Positions 22,688-34,814 of a stretch of 64,000 nt of DNA are shown here, piece by piece (positions within the stretch are counted from its first letter, which is position 1; each line of letters starts with the position of its first letter). Origin of the DNA: Arthrobotrys musiformis (lineage: Eukaryota > Ascomycota > Orbiliomycetes > Orbiliales > Orbiliaceae); contig JAVHJL010000004.1 of assembly GCA_036971715.1 (NCBI GenBank), positions 372,001 through 436,000 on the forward strand, written 5' to 3'. The notes under the pieces are model-generated. The model had not been told where the DNA came from and did not search any database. It was given only the letters and a program-made list of their open reading frames with translations. A program made the position numbers and the translations under genes.

Positions 22688-25027
22688 CTACGTCTCATTG
22701 ACCGCGCCTCCAAGGGTGCTCGTAAGTCCTTCCATCCTCCTCCCAACAAGGTCTTCATCACTAGCCAAACTCCTCTGGCTCTTGCTGCGATGATCCTCAC
22801 TGATCATCCTCCCTGGAGCTACAACATTGCTGTCATGGGTAGGGTCCATCCGGTAGGCACCATTTCCGTTGGCATATCCCGTATCTCCATTCCTCAATGT
22901 GACGTCAGAAGGAGCAGCCCCTTTCTCCGCCCTCGCTTTCTTTTCCTTCTTGAGCAACGACGCCATTCCAATCTCCAATGGCCTCTCATCCTCACTCATA
23001 CTTCCAGTCCTGCTCTTCGATCCAGAATCAACGCTTCCCGCGAACCCCTTGAATCCGTCGCCCCTCTTACTGCCCATCGAAAAGTAGTCTTCCGGGCTCG
23101 CCAGCCCACCATCTTCAAACCTTTCGTCTTCCAAAAGGTCGGTCATCCACTTGGCACATTTATCAATTTGTGCCCAGGCAGGTGGGAAGATAGAACACAT
23201 TTGTAAGAAACCGTGTGAGATCCCTGGAATCAACGAGACTTCGAGATGTTTCTTCTCGTCAAACGACCCCCTCTCTAATCCCAACTCCTTGCGTCGCTTC
23301 CACAAATCGAATTTCGCACGTCGCAACCTTCCAGCAAAGATAACTGTGTCATCGACCAAAGGGTCACGCTCGCCTGTCAAAAAGTAAGATTTAGGGAACA
23401 TCTCCAACAAGGAGACAGGGGCAACAACGGGCGAAAGCAGGAAATCGGTCGTAAAATCGGGTCTGTTGTCAGGCCCAACGTAGAGAATAACCATCGCTCG
23501 CATCATCTCAGGTGTCAGAATACGATCATTAAAGTAGCTGATCCGGCTGGTGGTCGCTAGGCGTGTCTGGACGACTTTACGGTCTGTAGACTCGGCGGCC
23601 GGGACGGTAACGGCTGATTTTGTCTCCTCTGAGAGAGTAGCAGCTACATTTGGGGGGTTCGATGTAGGTTTGATAGTAGCGGTGGACTTAGAAACCGAGT
23701 TCGCATTTTCAGAGTCGGAGTCTTCCGTGGTGACACCATGGATACCAGATGTCTGCTCAAAGTACTCCGACTTGCGTCGAATATAAGACCTATTGGTCTT
23801 GCGAGTTTGGCGGTCACGGATAAGTGACATTTGCTCTTCAGACATCCAAGACCTATCCACCAGTTTTGGTTAATTGATACTTGTTATATATAGGTGAAGG
23901 AACTTATACATACCCGATATTCATATCCAAGCTTGGATATATAAGCACCAGCCCGTCAGGCAAAGGAAGACTCTTAAATTCCTGTTGCCTATACCTCGCA
24001 TTCGTGCCCACCGTATTCAAAATCATCAATGTAACCCCAACTGCAAAGTTTCCACCCGCAGAATCCCCCACAAGCACAACCCTCGGCTTCTTCTCACCGC
24101 TCAACCCAACACATTTGCCATTGGTATAAACGATCGAATGATAGACATCATAGCACTCATTAAGTGCGTATGGATACGGATACTCTGGCGCTTTCTTGTA
24201 GTCGACGGAGATGATGGGATATGGCAGCTTCCTAGCCCATGCACAGAGCTTATCGTCATGGCAGCGGGGAGACATAGCCACAAAACCCCCACCAGGAAAG
24301 TCCAATACAACTTTAGAGCACCGATATAGATCCGCACGGGAGCCATTGAAGTAGAGCACAGCATTAATGGGCTCCTTGTTCGGAGACTCCTTCGGCCGAG
24401 CGATTTTTATATGGCGTGGAGTGACGCCGAGAGGTGGAGAGACAAGCTTCTGGGCTGCAAGGAGATACGGATTGCGCATCTTGTTCCAGCTGACTCGCAT
24501 ATGCTCAGTCGTGATGGTAGCACGGCATTTTCGCTGCTTTTCGTCAGCCAGACGAGTGGCGAAGAGATAAAAAATCGAGAAAAGAGGACCACAGAGATCT
24601 CTGAGCCACTTCCATCTAATGGGCATAGCTGTCCAAAAACCGGCATCCAAGGCAGTCGTAACCCAAGTAGCACGGAAGTATGCCTTAGTATAGAGATTTG
24701 CTAGTGGTTCTGGAGATTCTAGGCCCATAATCTTGCTAAAGTTCTGAGAGACGTAGAGACACAGCATCGTGCTGACTACAGTCTGCCACGGCGTCAGTCG
24801 GGTCGACAGGGCCCTGAAGTATTTACGAAGAAACGGTGGGCCATGCTTGTTGCCTCTATGTATATAAATTTAGTTGCTGATCGTAATTGAACACAGCTGC
24901 TCGAGCAGGGGAAAATATAAACTTACGCTCCCAAGATACCTGTCCAGAAGACAACCACACAGAAGACCTCAAACTTCCTGTATTTGTTGGACGGCCGTCC
25001 AAGCACATGGTCTACAATGGATGGCAT
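22688..25027 (-). CDS. HSL-type alpha/beta hydrolase (lipase/esterase)
   Basis: Three exons: 25027-24927, 24855-23914, 23852-22688, joined by GTAAGT and GTATGT introns, 735 residues. The N-terminus has a hydrophobic segment (KFEVFCVVVFWTGILGA) that may anchor the protein in the ER or lipid-droplet membrane, plus a second hydrophobic stretch around residues 113-133. The alpha/beta-hydrolase fold-3 domain shows the oxyanion-hole region as FPGGGFVAM (about 219-227), the nucleophile elbow GDSAGG (about 297-302), the acid in TGERDPLVDD (Asp about 511) and the catalytic His in ISHGFLQM (about 561). A low-complexity Ser/Thr/Glu insert (about 380-440) interrupts the fold, and the C-terminal 150 residues are disordered-looking. 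Probable substrates are acyl or acetyl esters (triglyceride, sterol ester, acetylated sterol). The position before GGG is Pro instead of the His of bacterial HSL members. Confidence 0.88.
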
Positions 25028-26866
25028 GTTAGTAGCTGTACAAATATAGTTATGTTGGTAATACTGGGACTTGGGACAAGGGAAAAGCAGCTTCGATGTC
25101 GAGGTACGCGAGACCAGGTATGTGTAAGGAAGCTAGAAGATGATGGGAGAGAATGGGGGAGGGAAAGCTGTAGAACATACCAATCATGCTGGATTGCCGG
25201 GGAGCAACTGTCTCCCAGACTGACCGCTCGAGATAAGATAAGATGCACGCTGATGTTGACGTTGAGCCGAAGGGACGTTGAATATATCCAAATTAGGAAA
25301 ACGACTCAGATCCGATGAGCTTGATGTTACGCCGAGAATGTCAGGTAGCTCGAGATCCGTGTAACCAACTAAGGACCCGCAACAGGTTCAACACGGGATG
25401 TCAAGTATCTGAACCTTGAATGCACATGGCCTGGCGGTCTAGTGGGGAAACCTTATAATTAACAAAAAATGCTAATTGGTTTTGCTGAAAGAGGAAGGAT
25501 GTAAATATATCGATCGGAAGCAGCAGTTCGGAAAAGTTCAAAGCAAGACTGTCCGTCGTGAGGCGGAAGAGGAGTACGATATGAGTCGAGCAATCTGTAA
25601 TATAAGGAGTGGGGGATATGGAAAGTGGAAAATGGAAAATCGTAGCCAGTAGCTGTAAGCAATGCTATCAAGAAGAACGCCTGCAAAATGCAACCACGTC
25701 TAATCACAACCAAAACCTTAACCTATAGCTACTAAAAGAGCAATAAACCTGTGGATATGAAACGGTGAGTAAGTATTTAGAATTTAGACGTTATAGGAAA
25801 ATCGTTAAAGAGAAGGCGGAACGGAAAAACCTGTGGCGAAACGGAAAGAAGAGGAAAAAGAAGAAGAAGAAGAAGAAGAAGAAGATGGTGATGATGGAGG
25901 AAAGGGTTCGAATGGAAGAAGTTAATTAACAGCGCGATGAGGTGGAAGCAAACATCCGTACTAGTATACCACAGCATTATGTGTTTCAGTGTTGATCATG
26001 AGGTCAACCTCACTCAACCTCACGCCTCGATTCATGACATCTATACATCCGGCAAAACTCCGACAGGGCACCTGGTACCATTCCTACGACAAGATAGTAC
26101 CTCCTAATTAGATCACGAGCTGATATCTATCTCCAAGGGTCCTGTTTCTGCGCGATTTCGTCTCTTCTTTTTTGGAGCTCTTGTTGGCTGCTTTCAAATT
26201 TACGTCTTGCCTGCGCCTGGAGTTACCTCATAACGAAAGCATGTGAATGTCACTGAGACCCTCTGTACCAGAAAAATTGGGAACGTGGGGATATTCTCGA
26301 TCGCACAGCAGTGGAATGACATGTGAAATCCTGCAAGTTGGTTCAATTGTGGAGCCCTTTTCGAATCCCCAGCCCCGAATCATGCATCATCTCATTGGTT
26401 CCGGATTGAATCCGGTTAGCTTCGGCGAACTACCCCGGACTATTTTTTTTTAACAATTCGACCATTGGTTCCGGCGAGCATGGGTCAAAATACGACACAA
26501 CGCGGAAACCGGAACAAAAGCGGCAGAACCAGAAAAATTCAAAAATCTGGGACACGATATCTTCTGTTAGTAGCTATATCTAGCCTTAAATCCAATATTC
26601 GGGTAGAGTGGCGTCGGGATTTTTAAGTTGGGATATTGGTATCGATAGAGTCTTACGTTTCTAAGATGATTATTTGAATAAGGAACGCGCGGGGGCCAAC
26701 ATTCGTCAATACTCGGTTCTACGAAAACCGGAAGGGTTCTGGCCTTAAAACCGGGACCTTGATAAGATTCTATGTACACAGGATACGATCTAGCAGATCT
26801 GAGGAACAAGATATGACACATCCGGATTGACTGTTATCGTAATGACATGTCTGTCTGTAGGTAGAG
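25028..26866. other. Intergenic region
   Basis: Upstream of the hydrolase gene and downstream of the Mus7-like gene. It includes an AAG microsatellite at about 25855-25885. Open frames are short and unsupported. Confidence 0.5.
25855..25885 (+). repeat. AAG trinucleotide microsatellite
   Basis: About nine consecutive AAG units followed by a GATGGTGATGATGG stretch. It lies outside any supported gene. Confidence 0.85.
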
Positions 26867-29800
26867 CTAGTCATCCATATCGAAAAATTCGAACTGTGCC
26901 TCGAAATCCCCTCCTCTTTCTTGAATCCCTAGTACCTCATCTGCCCACCTGCAGAGCGGCCTAACCTCCTTCACATTTCCCTCAGCTTCCCTAACAATGC
27001 CTTCACAAACACCGACACTAACCACCTCCATGACCTTCCCAATCCTATCCACAACCCTCTTTCTTCCGTCCACCAACTCCGACCCAGAGATAAGATGATC
27101 CCACTCAATTTTCTTCTTCACAGCAGCTCTCCTCAGAAATAATTCCCTGCCTTCCATCCTCCACTTCTCCATCTCAACTCCGTATTCGGCCTCGAACCTC
27201 CTCTTCTCAGCTTGAAATGGTAGATCCGCTTCAAACATGACCAGATCTAGTCTTTCAGGGACTAGCCGTCCCATCAAGCAAGCTTTGAGCCTAGAGAGCG
27301 CCCTAACCGCAATTTTCAACAGATCTTGCGGTAGCTCTTCGGAAACATGGTTAACCCTAAGGTGTAGCAAATTAACCACATGGTCGCAACCCTCCACTAT
27401 TCTAACAAGCATTTCGGCCACGTGCAGTGCCAGCGGCTCATTTGACACCCGATCGCTCATGTTGACAGCCGTCTCGATTGCCACTCCAACCGGCTCCAAC
27501 ACGGCCACCAGCAAACCCGAGATCCGCCCATCAACCTCTTTTCCCTCTTCCAAGCCATCAAAATTCAACACCAACCCGTGCACCACTTCCCCCAAGACCC
27601 CTAAAACTGGGACCGCCACTACAAGGTTACTAATCCCCTCCATGCATCTCCTCACGTAGGCCCCAAACAAGGCTATTATGAAGAACTCTCTCGACGTTCT
27701 ACCTCCCTCTCCCTGTTCCACCATATACCTCTCCCCGACATCAAACGCCCCCAAGATCTGATCCACAAAGTACTCTTGCTGTTTTTCAACCGCCACCCTA
27801 CCCACAGTATTATTCCAAAACTGAACAAACTGAACAAACCACCCCCTCCGCTCCGTTTTCAATCGTAAGAAGTACCCCTTCAACTTGGAAGTAACATACG
27901 TCGGATCACCCTTCGGTAGCGGGAAAATCACCGAATCAACGAAGAATTTGTCGACAGCGCATATATCGGTGGCGTATTGTTGTAGATACCCCACAACCTT
28001 TTGGCAAAAGATAACGTAGTCACTGGTCGCCGTCTCGTCCGCTTTCATCGAAAAGGGATTTTTATCAGTGGTAGTGTTCTCGGGCAAATGAATTACCACG
28101 AAATTGTCCTTCATAGCTTTCATGAGTTCCTGGAGTATCGAGACGTATTCGGCTTTAACCGTCCTTGCTTTATTTTGATCGCCTGCGTCGGAAATTTTCA
28201 CCATTTCCCGCTGCATGTTCTCCAACAGTATCCCTATCAAAGACAATCGCCGCCTTTTAAAATCGACCGTGGTGATCTTATATTGCTCAAGGTCTTGATT
28301 TACCTCGAATGGCATGTTCGCGAACAAACTGTTAGTAATGTCATGATTGAACAAGACCTCCGTGAGCTGGTGTTGAAATTTTAACAGTGCATCACGTTCG
28401 ACGAGCGACTGGGCCCATAATTCAAGTATCTGCGTCTTGTGTGTATCATAGACACTCGGATTGATCTTGATAATACTTGCCACATAGAAAACCGAGTATG
28501 TCTTCTTTGCGTCCGTGTCGACCATGGAGAACCAGGATCGCTGGTAGCGGTTGAAATAGTCATCCCACGTCTGTAAAGCAACCATGGTTAGAAAGTTTAT
28601 CATAATAGCAACGGACCAAAAACAGGCACTAACCTTGAGCCCACATTGCACTAACAAGGACCCCAACTCAACCCAAGTTTGAATGCAAGGCCCGAGAACG
28701 TTGTCCAGAATTCTCCCTTGGCCTATAAAATAGGCGTTGATAAGTTTAAACAAGGGGTCGTACATTTCATCCAGAAGTTTCTAAGCTCACAAAGTTGTTA
28801 GAGTGTGTACCGAAATCCAATAAATTGAAAATATTCGTCGAGGCCCACCTTTGCAGCTTCTTTTCTAACGCCCTCGCTCTCTATATCATCAAATCCGGCC
28901 CAGGTCTCTTGGCTATCGTCCTTCGTAGAAGAAAATCCAAAATCTTGGCAGACTTTAATGTAGAAAGACAGAATTTGAACAGAATTTGCCACCAGAGCCT
29001 GTGGTAAGCCACCCGCTATTGCATATATGGCCTTCAAAGATACAACACCCAATATAAACTCGGCTGAGTAGAAATCACAAAAGTCTTTTTTGAACACCAT
29101 CTTCAACAGGTCGATTGCACTGAAAAGGACGCTCTCGACACTTCTTCTGTTTTCGAGGGCATCTGTTTCGAGTTTCGAGATTAGGTTGGGGTCGATTAAT
29201 TTCTTTTTCTCGTCCTCGAGCCTCATCTCGTTCTCCCTATGCAACCGAACCATTGTTTGGACGATACCAGCATGCCACTTCATTAGCTCCTCTAAGATGT
29301 CCTGTCTCTTATCCTCCGCTAATTCGCAAATCAAGATGTTCGCCCACGCCCGTAGATTGAGCGCGCAAACCTTGGTATGCGACTTCCCGGCGTCGACTAA
29401 CCGCCTCGCAATTCCCACAATCCTCTTTTTCATGTCACGACCGGCGCCATAATACAAAGCGGTGAGGAGGTAGTGATGATTGGCCAACGTATCGACGTCC
29501 GCCCAATTGTCGTTATCTTCCTTCAAGAAGACCCTCCCATGATTTGGTATAATCCGAATCACAAGGTCGGTGTGGTTTTTTGACGCCTGTAATTTCATCT
29601 GCCTAGTTCCAAGAGCGACAATTTTCAAGAACATGGAAAAACACATCTCAAGCGGCGTAAACGAGAAAGATGGGTGATCTAAATGCTCTAAGAATTCGGG
29701 ATCCTTTGGGTCAGCTTCGTCGGTCAAATTTTGTAGTCTCCTCCCAAACAAGTCGTAAAGCGTTCTGATGATAGTCTCCGGTTGCCCCCATTTCCAATCC

Positions 29801-32800
29801 CGGAGCAAGATTAAACATCTGGAAAAAAGGGCCTTGATGTAATTCTTGGCCCTGATTCGGCGAGACAAATCCGAGGAGTTATAAATCGTCAAAGATTGGG
29901 CCATTAACTCTTTGACGAATCCCCAATTGTCTGATCTAGGGTGGTCGCCGTCCAGCGTTGTTAATTTTCCCTTGGAGTCGGTCGCTGATAAAGCCAACAG
30001 GCGGAAAATCTCTCTCCACAAGGTATCAAGAACCTCAATATCCTTCAACGCACCGACAGGGTTTGGGCATATGGCAGTGTTGACGTGTTCCCAGAATGAG
30101 GGTTTGCGCGAAGTTGTCTCGGCTTTTGTCGATAGACTGATTTGATACGCAATGATCCAGGACTCCAGGCAGATAGCCTCCTCATTCAACCTTCCAGCGC
30201 TAGAAATAGTTTGAAAAGATCCCGTAAGACCTTTCTGTAGCCGGCGAGTTCCAAAGCAGGCCAGAACAGATATCAAGTTCTCGGATACCTCGGTACGGAA
30301 ATCTCGGAGTTTTGCTCGGTTGCCAATTGAATTGTCGTCATCCACGATGCAGGAGACTTGGTGGACTAAAACGAGGGTATACGCATACATTTGCGCCTGG
30401 AAGATATTTGAAAGATCTCCCATCGAGACAGCTTTGAGCGACCCGACTTTTGAGCTAAAATCCGATAGTATATCCAAGAATCTAGCGGCGAATGCTTCGA
30501 TGTCGATAAGATCCGAAAAGAAAACACCTATGGCCAAATAATCCACCACATACCCAAGGAATTTCCTCATTGTGAGAACCGTCGCAATGACTTCCGAATC
30601 AGGGGAAGTTCCTTGACTCAGAATTTGCTCTACGGGAACAAGGACTGAGGCTAGGCCAACCTCCAACTGTTCGGCGACAGCTTCTTCGTAAACGCCCCAC
30701 TCAAGCAGCCTCCCGAGGACTTCTACATTCTGCACCCTAGCCCCCGACCTATAAGTCCTTCCGCTGGTCATCAGCAGGGCCCTAGCCAATGCACCGCTCC
30801 CAAGAAACGTTGAGTCATGGAATAGCGTTCTTGGAGTTTGGGGCACTTTGATATCGAAGTCGCTAGAATAGGTGGTCCCTCTAGGTTTCATATTTTCGAA
30901 GGACAGGGTTTTCCCATCACTAGCGTCAATCTCCATCGACTCGGGAAGATCATAAAGCCCCCTCTCGGGTGGTTGAAAAGCGATGGGTAATGGGTTTCTA
31001 TCTATTCTTTTTGGGGCTTCAGCTTTCCTTAGCTGTCTGCGGCGTTTCTGCGGTAAGATCGGCTTCGCAGCCTTTGGTATCTTGGCGTCACCGTTCGCAA
31101 CGTATCCATTATTATGTCGACGCAGCCCTGCTAAATATAAATGCGGTTGAGTAACATAGGGGGCTGGTTGCCGTAGTTGCTGCATTGGAGCCGGCTGGTC
31201 TCGCGGGACCGGTGAGGTCCGAACATCGTAGTCTTCTTCAATAGGATTTTCGGTTCTTAGATTCGAGTTCAAATGCTGAAGAATATCATCAATGCGCCTT
31301 GCGCGTTTGTGGATTGGCGGTGGAAGTAGGGCGATAGGCTTTGGCATTACGTGTGACTTGAGTCTTCGCGGGATCGATTCTTGTTGAAGACGAGACGATG
31401 TAAGTTTGGTTTGCAAATAGACAGGCTGTCGCTCATGGGCCGACGGACGGTGGGCAAAAGCTGCTCGAGCTAGAGTATGTGTGACGGTAGGCAGGACGGC
31501 TTTACTCGTGTGGGAAGATGAAGGAAGATGAGAATCATCTTTAGCTTTGGTCTTCTTCCACCGCAGCAACGTATCCTCCCCATCAGTTTCATCCTCCAAA
31601 AACCGATCGATCTGGACTACTTTGCGATCAGGCAGATGACGCCCTAGGTTAGTCCGCTTCTTCGCAAGCCTTTCAGCGACACGCATGAACTGCGGAGGTC
31701 TTTCACTCTTGGTCTTCCGGTAGCGTTTGCAGGCGTCAACGACACTTAAAGCGATAGATCTATGCTGGGGCTTCGAAGAAATCGGCGGATTCCTAGATAA
31801 CCCACTACTATATGTACCAAATGACCCCTTGGATAGTTTTGACTGTCGTAAGTCTCGTCGTTTTGCATATTTTTTCTTGTTGCCGGTCCCAGAATTCGGT
31901 GCCCGAGATCGGTTGAGCATTCTGTCAAAGCCATTATCCTCAAAAGCATATGACCTTTCAGAGTATGCACTCGATATTGGCCGTGACGCAAAGGGTCGCT
32001 CGGAGGAAGCTATAGAGGGTTCTCTAGGGCGCTCCTCCACTATCCCAACTGGGTTGCCATCATCATCTGAGCTTTCAGACGAACTCAAGTTCGGAGGATT
32101 AGCCATAGAACCAGCAGGTGGGCTATTTCTAGTCCTAATTCTCATCTGTGCCATCCCCTTAATCATTGGTCTCTTTTCCGGTGATTGGTGCGCATTTCCA
32201 GGTCTTTTGTTTTCTTGTCCATTCGATTGATTAAACCGAATCCAAGATGCGGGCAAAACACCACGGACTCTCCGCTGGTACAGTTGGATTTCATTCTCTC
32301 TAGTTTCGGGGTCATTCGGGGATTCTTCTTCCTCAGACGCAGATGAACTTGAGACCAGCAGCCGGTTCCTCGTTGGTGAGCCAGCCCGAGGTGTCGTATC
32401 TCCTCCATCACTGTCATCGGAGTCGAGGATCACTTGTCTCCTCAGTGTCGACGGGGGCGGCCTATCCGCTATTGAATCAGAGTCCGAGCCCGAGGAATTC
32501 AGATTGAAGATATCGAATTTGTCGCGAGGCTTTTTGGTTCTAGCCATCGGCGTTTTGGGGGGTCGGACAGGGGACGGCACAGTATCTCGCTCCTGGGGTA
32601 ATCCCGCTTCCTCAGATACGGAAGACGAGATGTTGCCACGGGCCACAATTGCCTTCGCTGACTCTATAATCCTTCGAGATTTCGCACTTAGACCTGAAGC
32701 ATGACCGGTTTTTTGTCTCTTGCTCCCCTTCGCTGTTCTCTTGGCACCCGGGCTAGGAGGCCTTTCCTTAGAAGTCCGTCTGAAGAGTTTGTCTAGTGCC

Positions 32801-34157
32801 AAGAGCTGCTCATCGTCATCACGCAAATCCTGTTGGCCTATATCCATGGAATCATGGCCTAAGGATTGGAAGCTCTGTGTCTGTCGCAGAGTTGCGGCTT
32901 GAGTCTCCTCTTCTTCACCCGCTGGTACAGCCCATTCATCCTCTTGAGAGTCCTTCTCGGCAATCTTCTTATTCGATGGTAGTACAGGATCATCGTAGAC
33001 GTATTTAACGGGCTTGAGGCCTCTCGATTTCCAATCAGAATTATATCTTTCCGCCTCGATTTGGTAAGGGTTCATTTGGATCGGTTTTCTAGTTCGAAGG
33101 TTGCGCGCAACACCTGAAGTGAAATCGTCTGGTGGGATGACTGGCTCGTCGGAGTTTGCGGTCACGGAATCAAGATTAATCCGTGTGGCGGGATCCGTAA
33201 GCCCAGTATGAGAAAATGATGGTATCCGTACCTCAAGATTAGAGGATATGGCCCCAGGTTTAGGTAGGATAGGAGAATTTGCGTTTGATTCAAGAAGGAG
33301 ACTCCGCGAAGGGAGCGCCGGCGAGTTAGTGGCCGAGTCTGCAGGAAGAATCCGAGAAGGTATGGGAGGCGAGCTGGGAGGTATCACTGCAGGTGTGATA
33401 GGCTGCACGGGAGCATCTTCAATATCTGAATCGGGCCCATGTTCCTAAGCTATCATGAGCATATGCCATCCAAGACCTTAACCATGAACCACATACATCG
33501 ATCAGATCCACCTCTTCAATTTCTTCCTCATCAGCCCGCTTTAGAATAGCATAAGGATCCAGAACCGGTGCATCAGCTACTGATGTATCAGTCCGGCTTG
33601 GGCTAGTCGCCTCAAAATTTGTATCAACATCCTACAATTATTGTCAGTATAATTCGAATGGTTATATCTGACTAAGTTCCACGTACAGTACCTCCGCCCC
33701 GTTTGGTTGAGAGCAGATTCATAGGAAATCTACCACCGGATGGGTACGGCGAGGACAGCTCTCCTATACCACCACTTTGGCTCTTCGGCGTCCCAGGAAC
33801 ATCGGCCTCGTCGACAGTTGCAGTCTCTAGCTCTCCAATCCTTGCCTGCTTCTTCGGCCTCTGACTCCCACCAACGCTCAACCGTTTTGCCCCCCTCCCT
33901 CTTTTAGAAGGCCTTCCCCTCCCTCTCTTCTGCCTTTCAGGGGGACCCTCATTATCTATGCTTGACGGTGGCAAATCAAAAAGATCTAGCCCATCCCGCT
34001 TCTCTGTCTCTGTCGTCCCTTTATTCGTTATATGGCCTAAGAGTCGGGTACCTGCTTCCGCAGTCGCTTCGACTATTCTCGGCGGAGAAAGTAATATAGC
34101 ATAATCGTCTTCACCCTCGCTGTCCGGGACATACCCCAGGGCTCTCCAATCGTTCAT
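26867..34157 (-). CDS. mus7: Mus7/MMS22-family replication-fork repair protein
   Basis: Five exons: 34157-33687, 33631-33497, 33444-28849, 28780-28634, 28570-26867, all splices phase 0, giving 2350 residues. The N-terminus, WRALGYVPDSEGEDDYAIL, has the Trp-x-x-x-Gly-x-VPDS start I associate with Pezizomycotina Mus7 proteins. Residues 50-900 are charged and low in complexity with basic AT-hook-like patches (RGRGRPSKRGRGAKR). The C-terminal two thirds is a long helical region typical of Mms22. In yeast Mms22 is a substrate adaptor in the Rtt101-Mms1 (Cul4-like) ubiquitin ligase and supports fork restart and homologous repair after alkylation or camptothecin damage. The introns at 28848-28781 and 28633-28571 have CTAAC branch points. 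The second keeps the frame open when retained. Identity rests on N-terminal pattern, size and overall layout, and the helical region is poorly conserved. Confidence 0.75.
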
Positions 34158-34814
34158 TTGCGCTTCATTTGGGTCGCTGTATCGTGGTAAATTCGTAAGG
34201 TATCGACGGGTTGAATGCTTGTTTGGGAATGGGAAGACGTGGATTGGGAAACATGGGCAACAACAAATTCCACTTTACGCGCGTGGTAGTACGCATAGAT
34301 CACGTGACCCTCCATTCGCGAAACACAAACGTTTGTTGGATTTTGTCTAGATCTTTGTAGCACAATTGATTGATGTCAATATATCAAACTGGCTGAAATT
34401 GTAATGAGGGTACATGTACTCATAGGTAACAATTACAAATCAAACCCAAGGAATGATACGAGAAGACCAAATTTGTCAACAGAACTGGCTCATGGAACAC
34501 CAGAATCTTTGCGGAAATATCTGCAATATTTGGCTCATGAAATATTACAGGTTACAGTTTTCACGCCTAAATTTTGTTCGAAGACCAAATTCAAGAGATA
34601 CCACTTATAATATTTGTATTACAAAATAAGACCTGAAAATGCTATATCCAACCATGCATGCGTTTTATGAATGCCGAAACAATGCAGTGCTTAAGAAAGC
34701 ATGAACTGACAATGACCGGGCTCCAGATATACACGCAAGGTCTGAGAAGAGAATTTCTGTTGGCGGTGAGGCAAAGCTCATGTTCCCATTTCGAAAAATA
34801 GGGTATATAGGATG
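34158..34814. other. Intergenic region between Mus7-like and glucanase genes
   Basis: Holds the promoter of the Mus7-like gene and the 3' flank of the glucanase gene. No gene supported. Confidence 0.5.

Noticed and set aside
25855..25885. Possible CRISPR or satellite array
   Set aside because: Only a simple AAG microsatellite; no array with spacers exists in the window.
31746..31991. Extra open frames within the Mus7-like gene
   Set aside because: They overlap the continuous 1536-codon frame and lack their own context.
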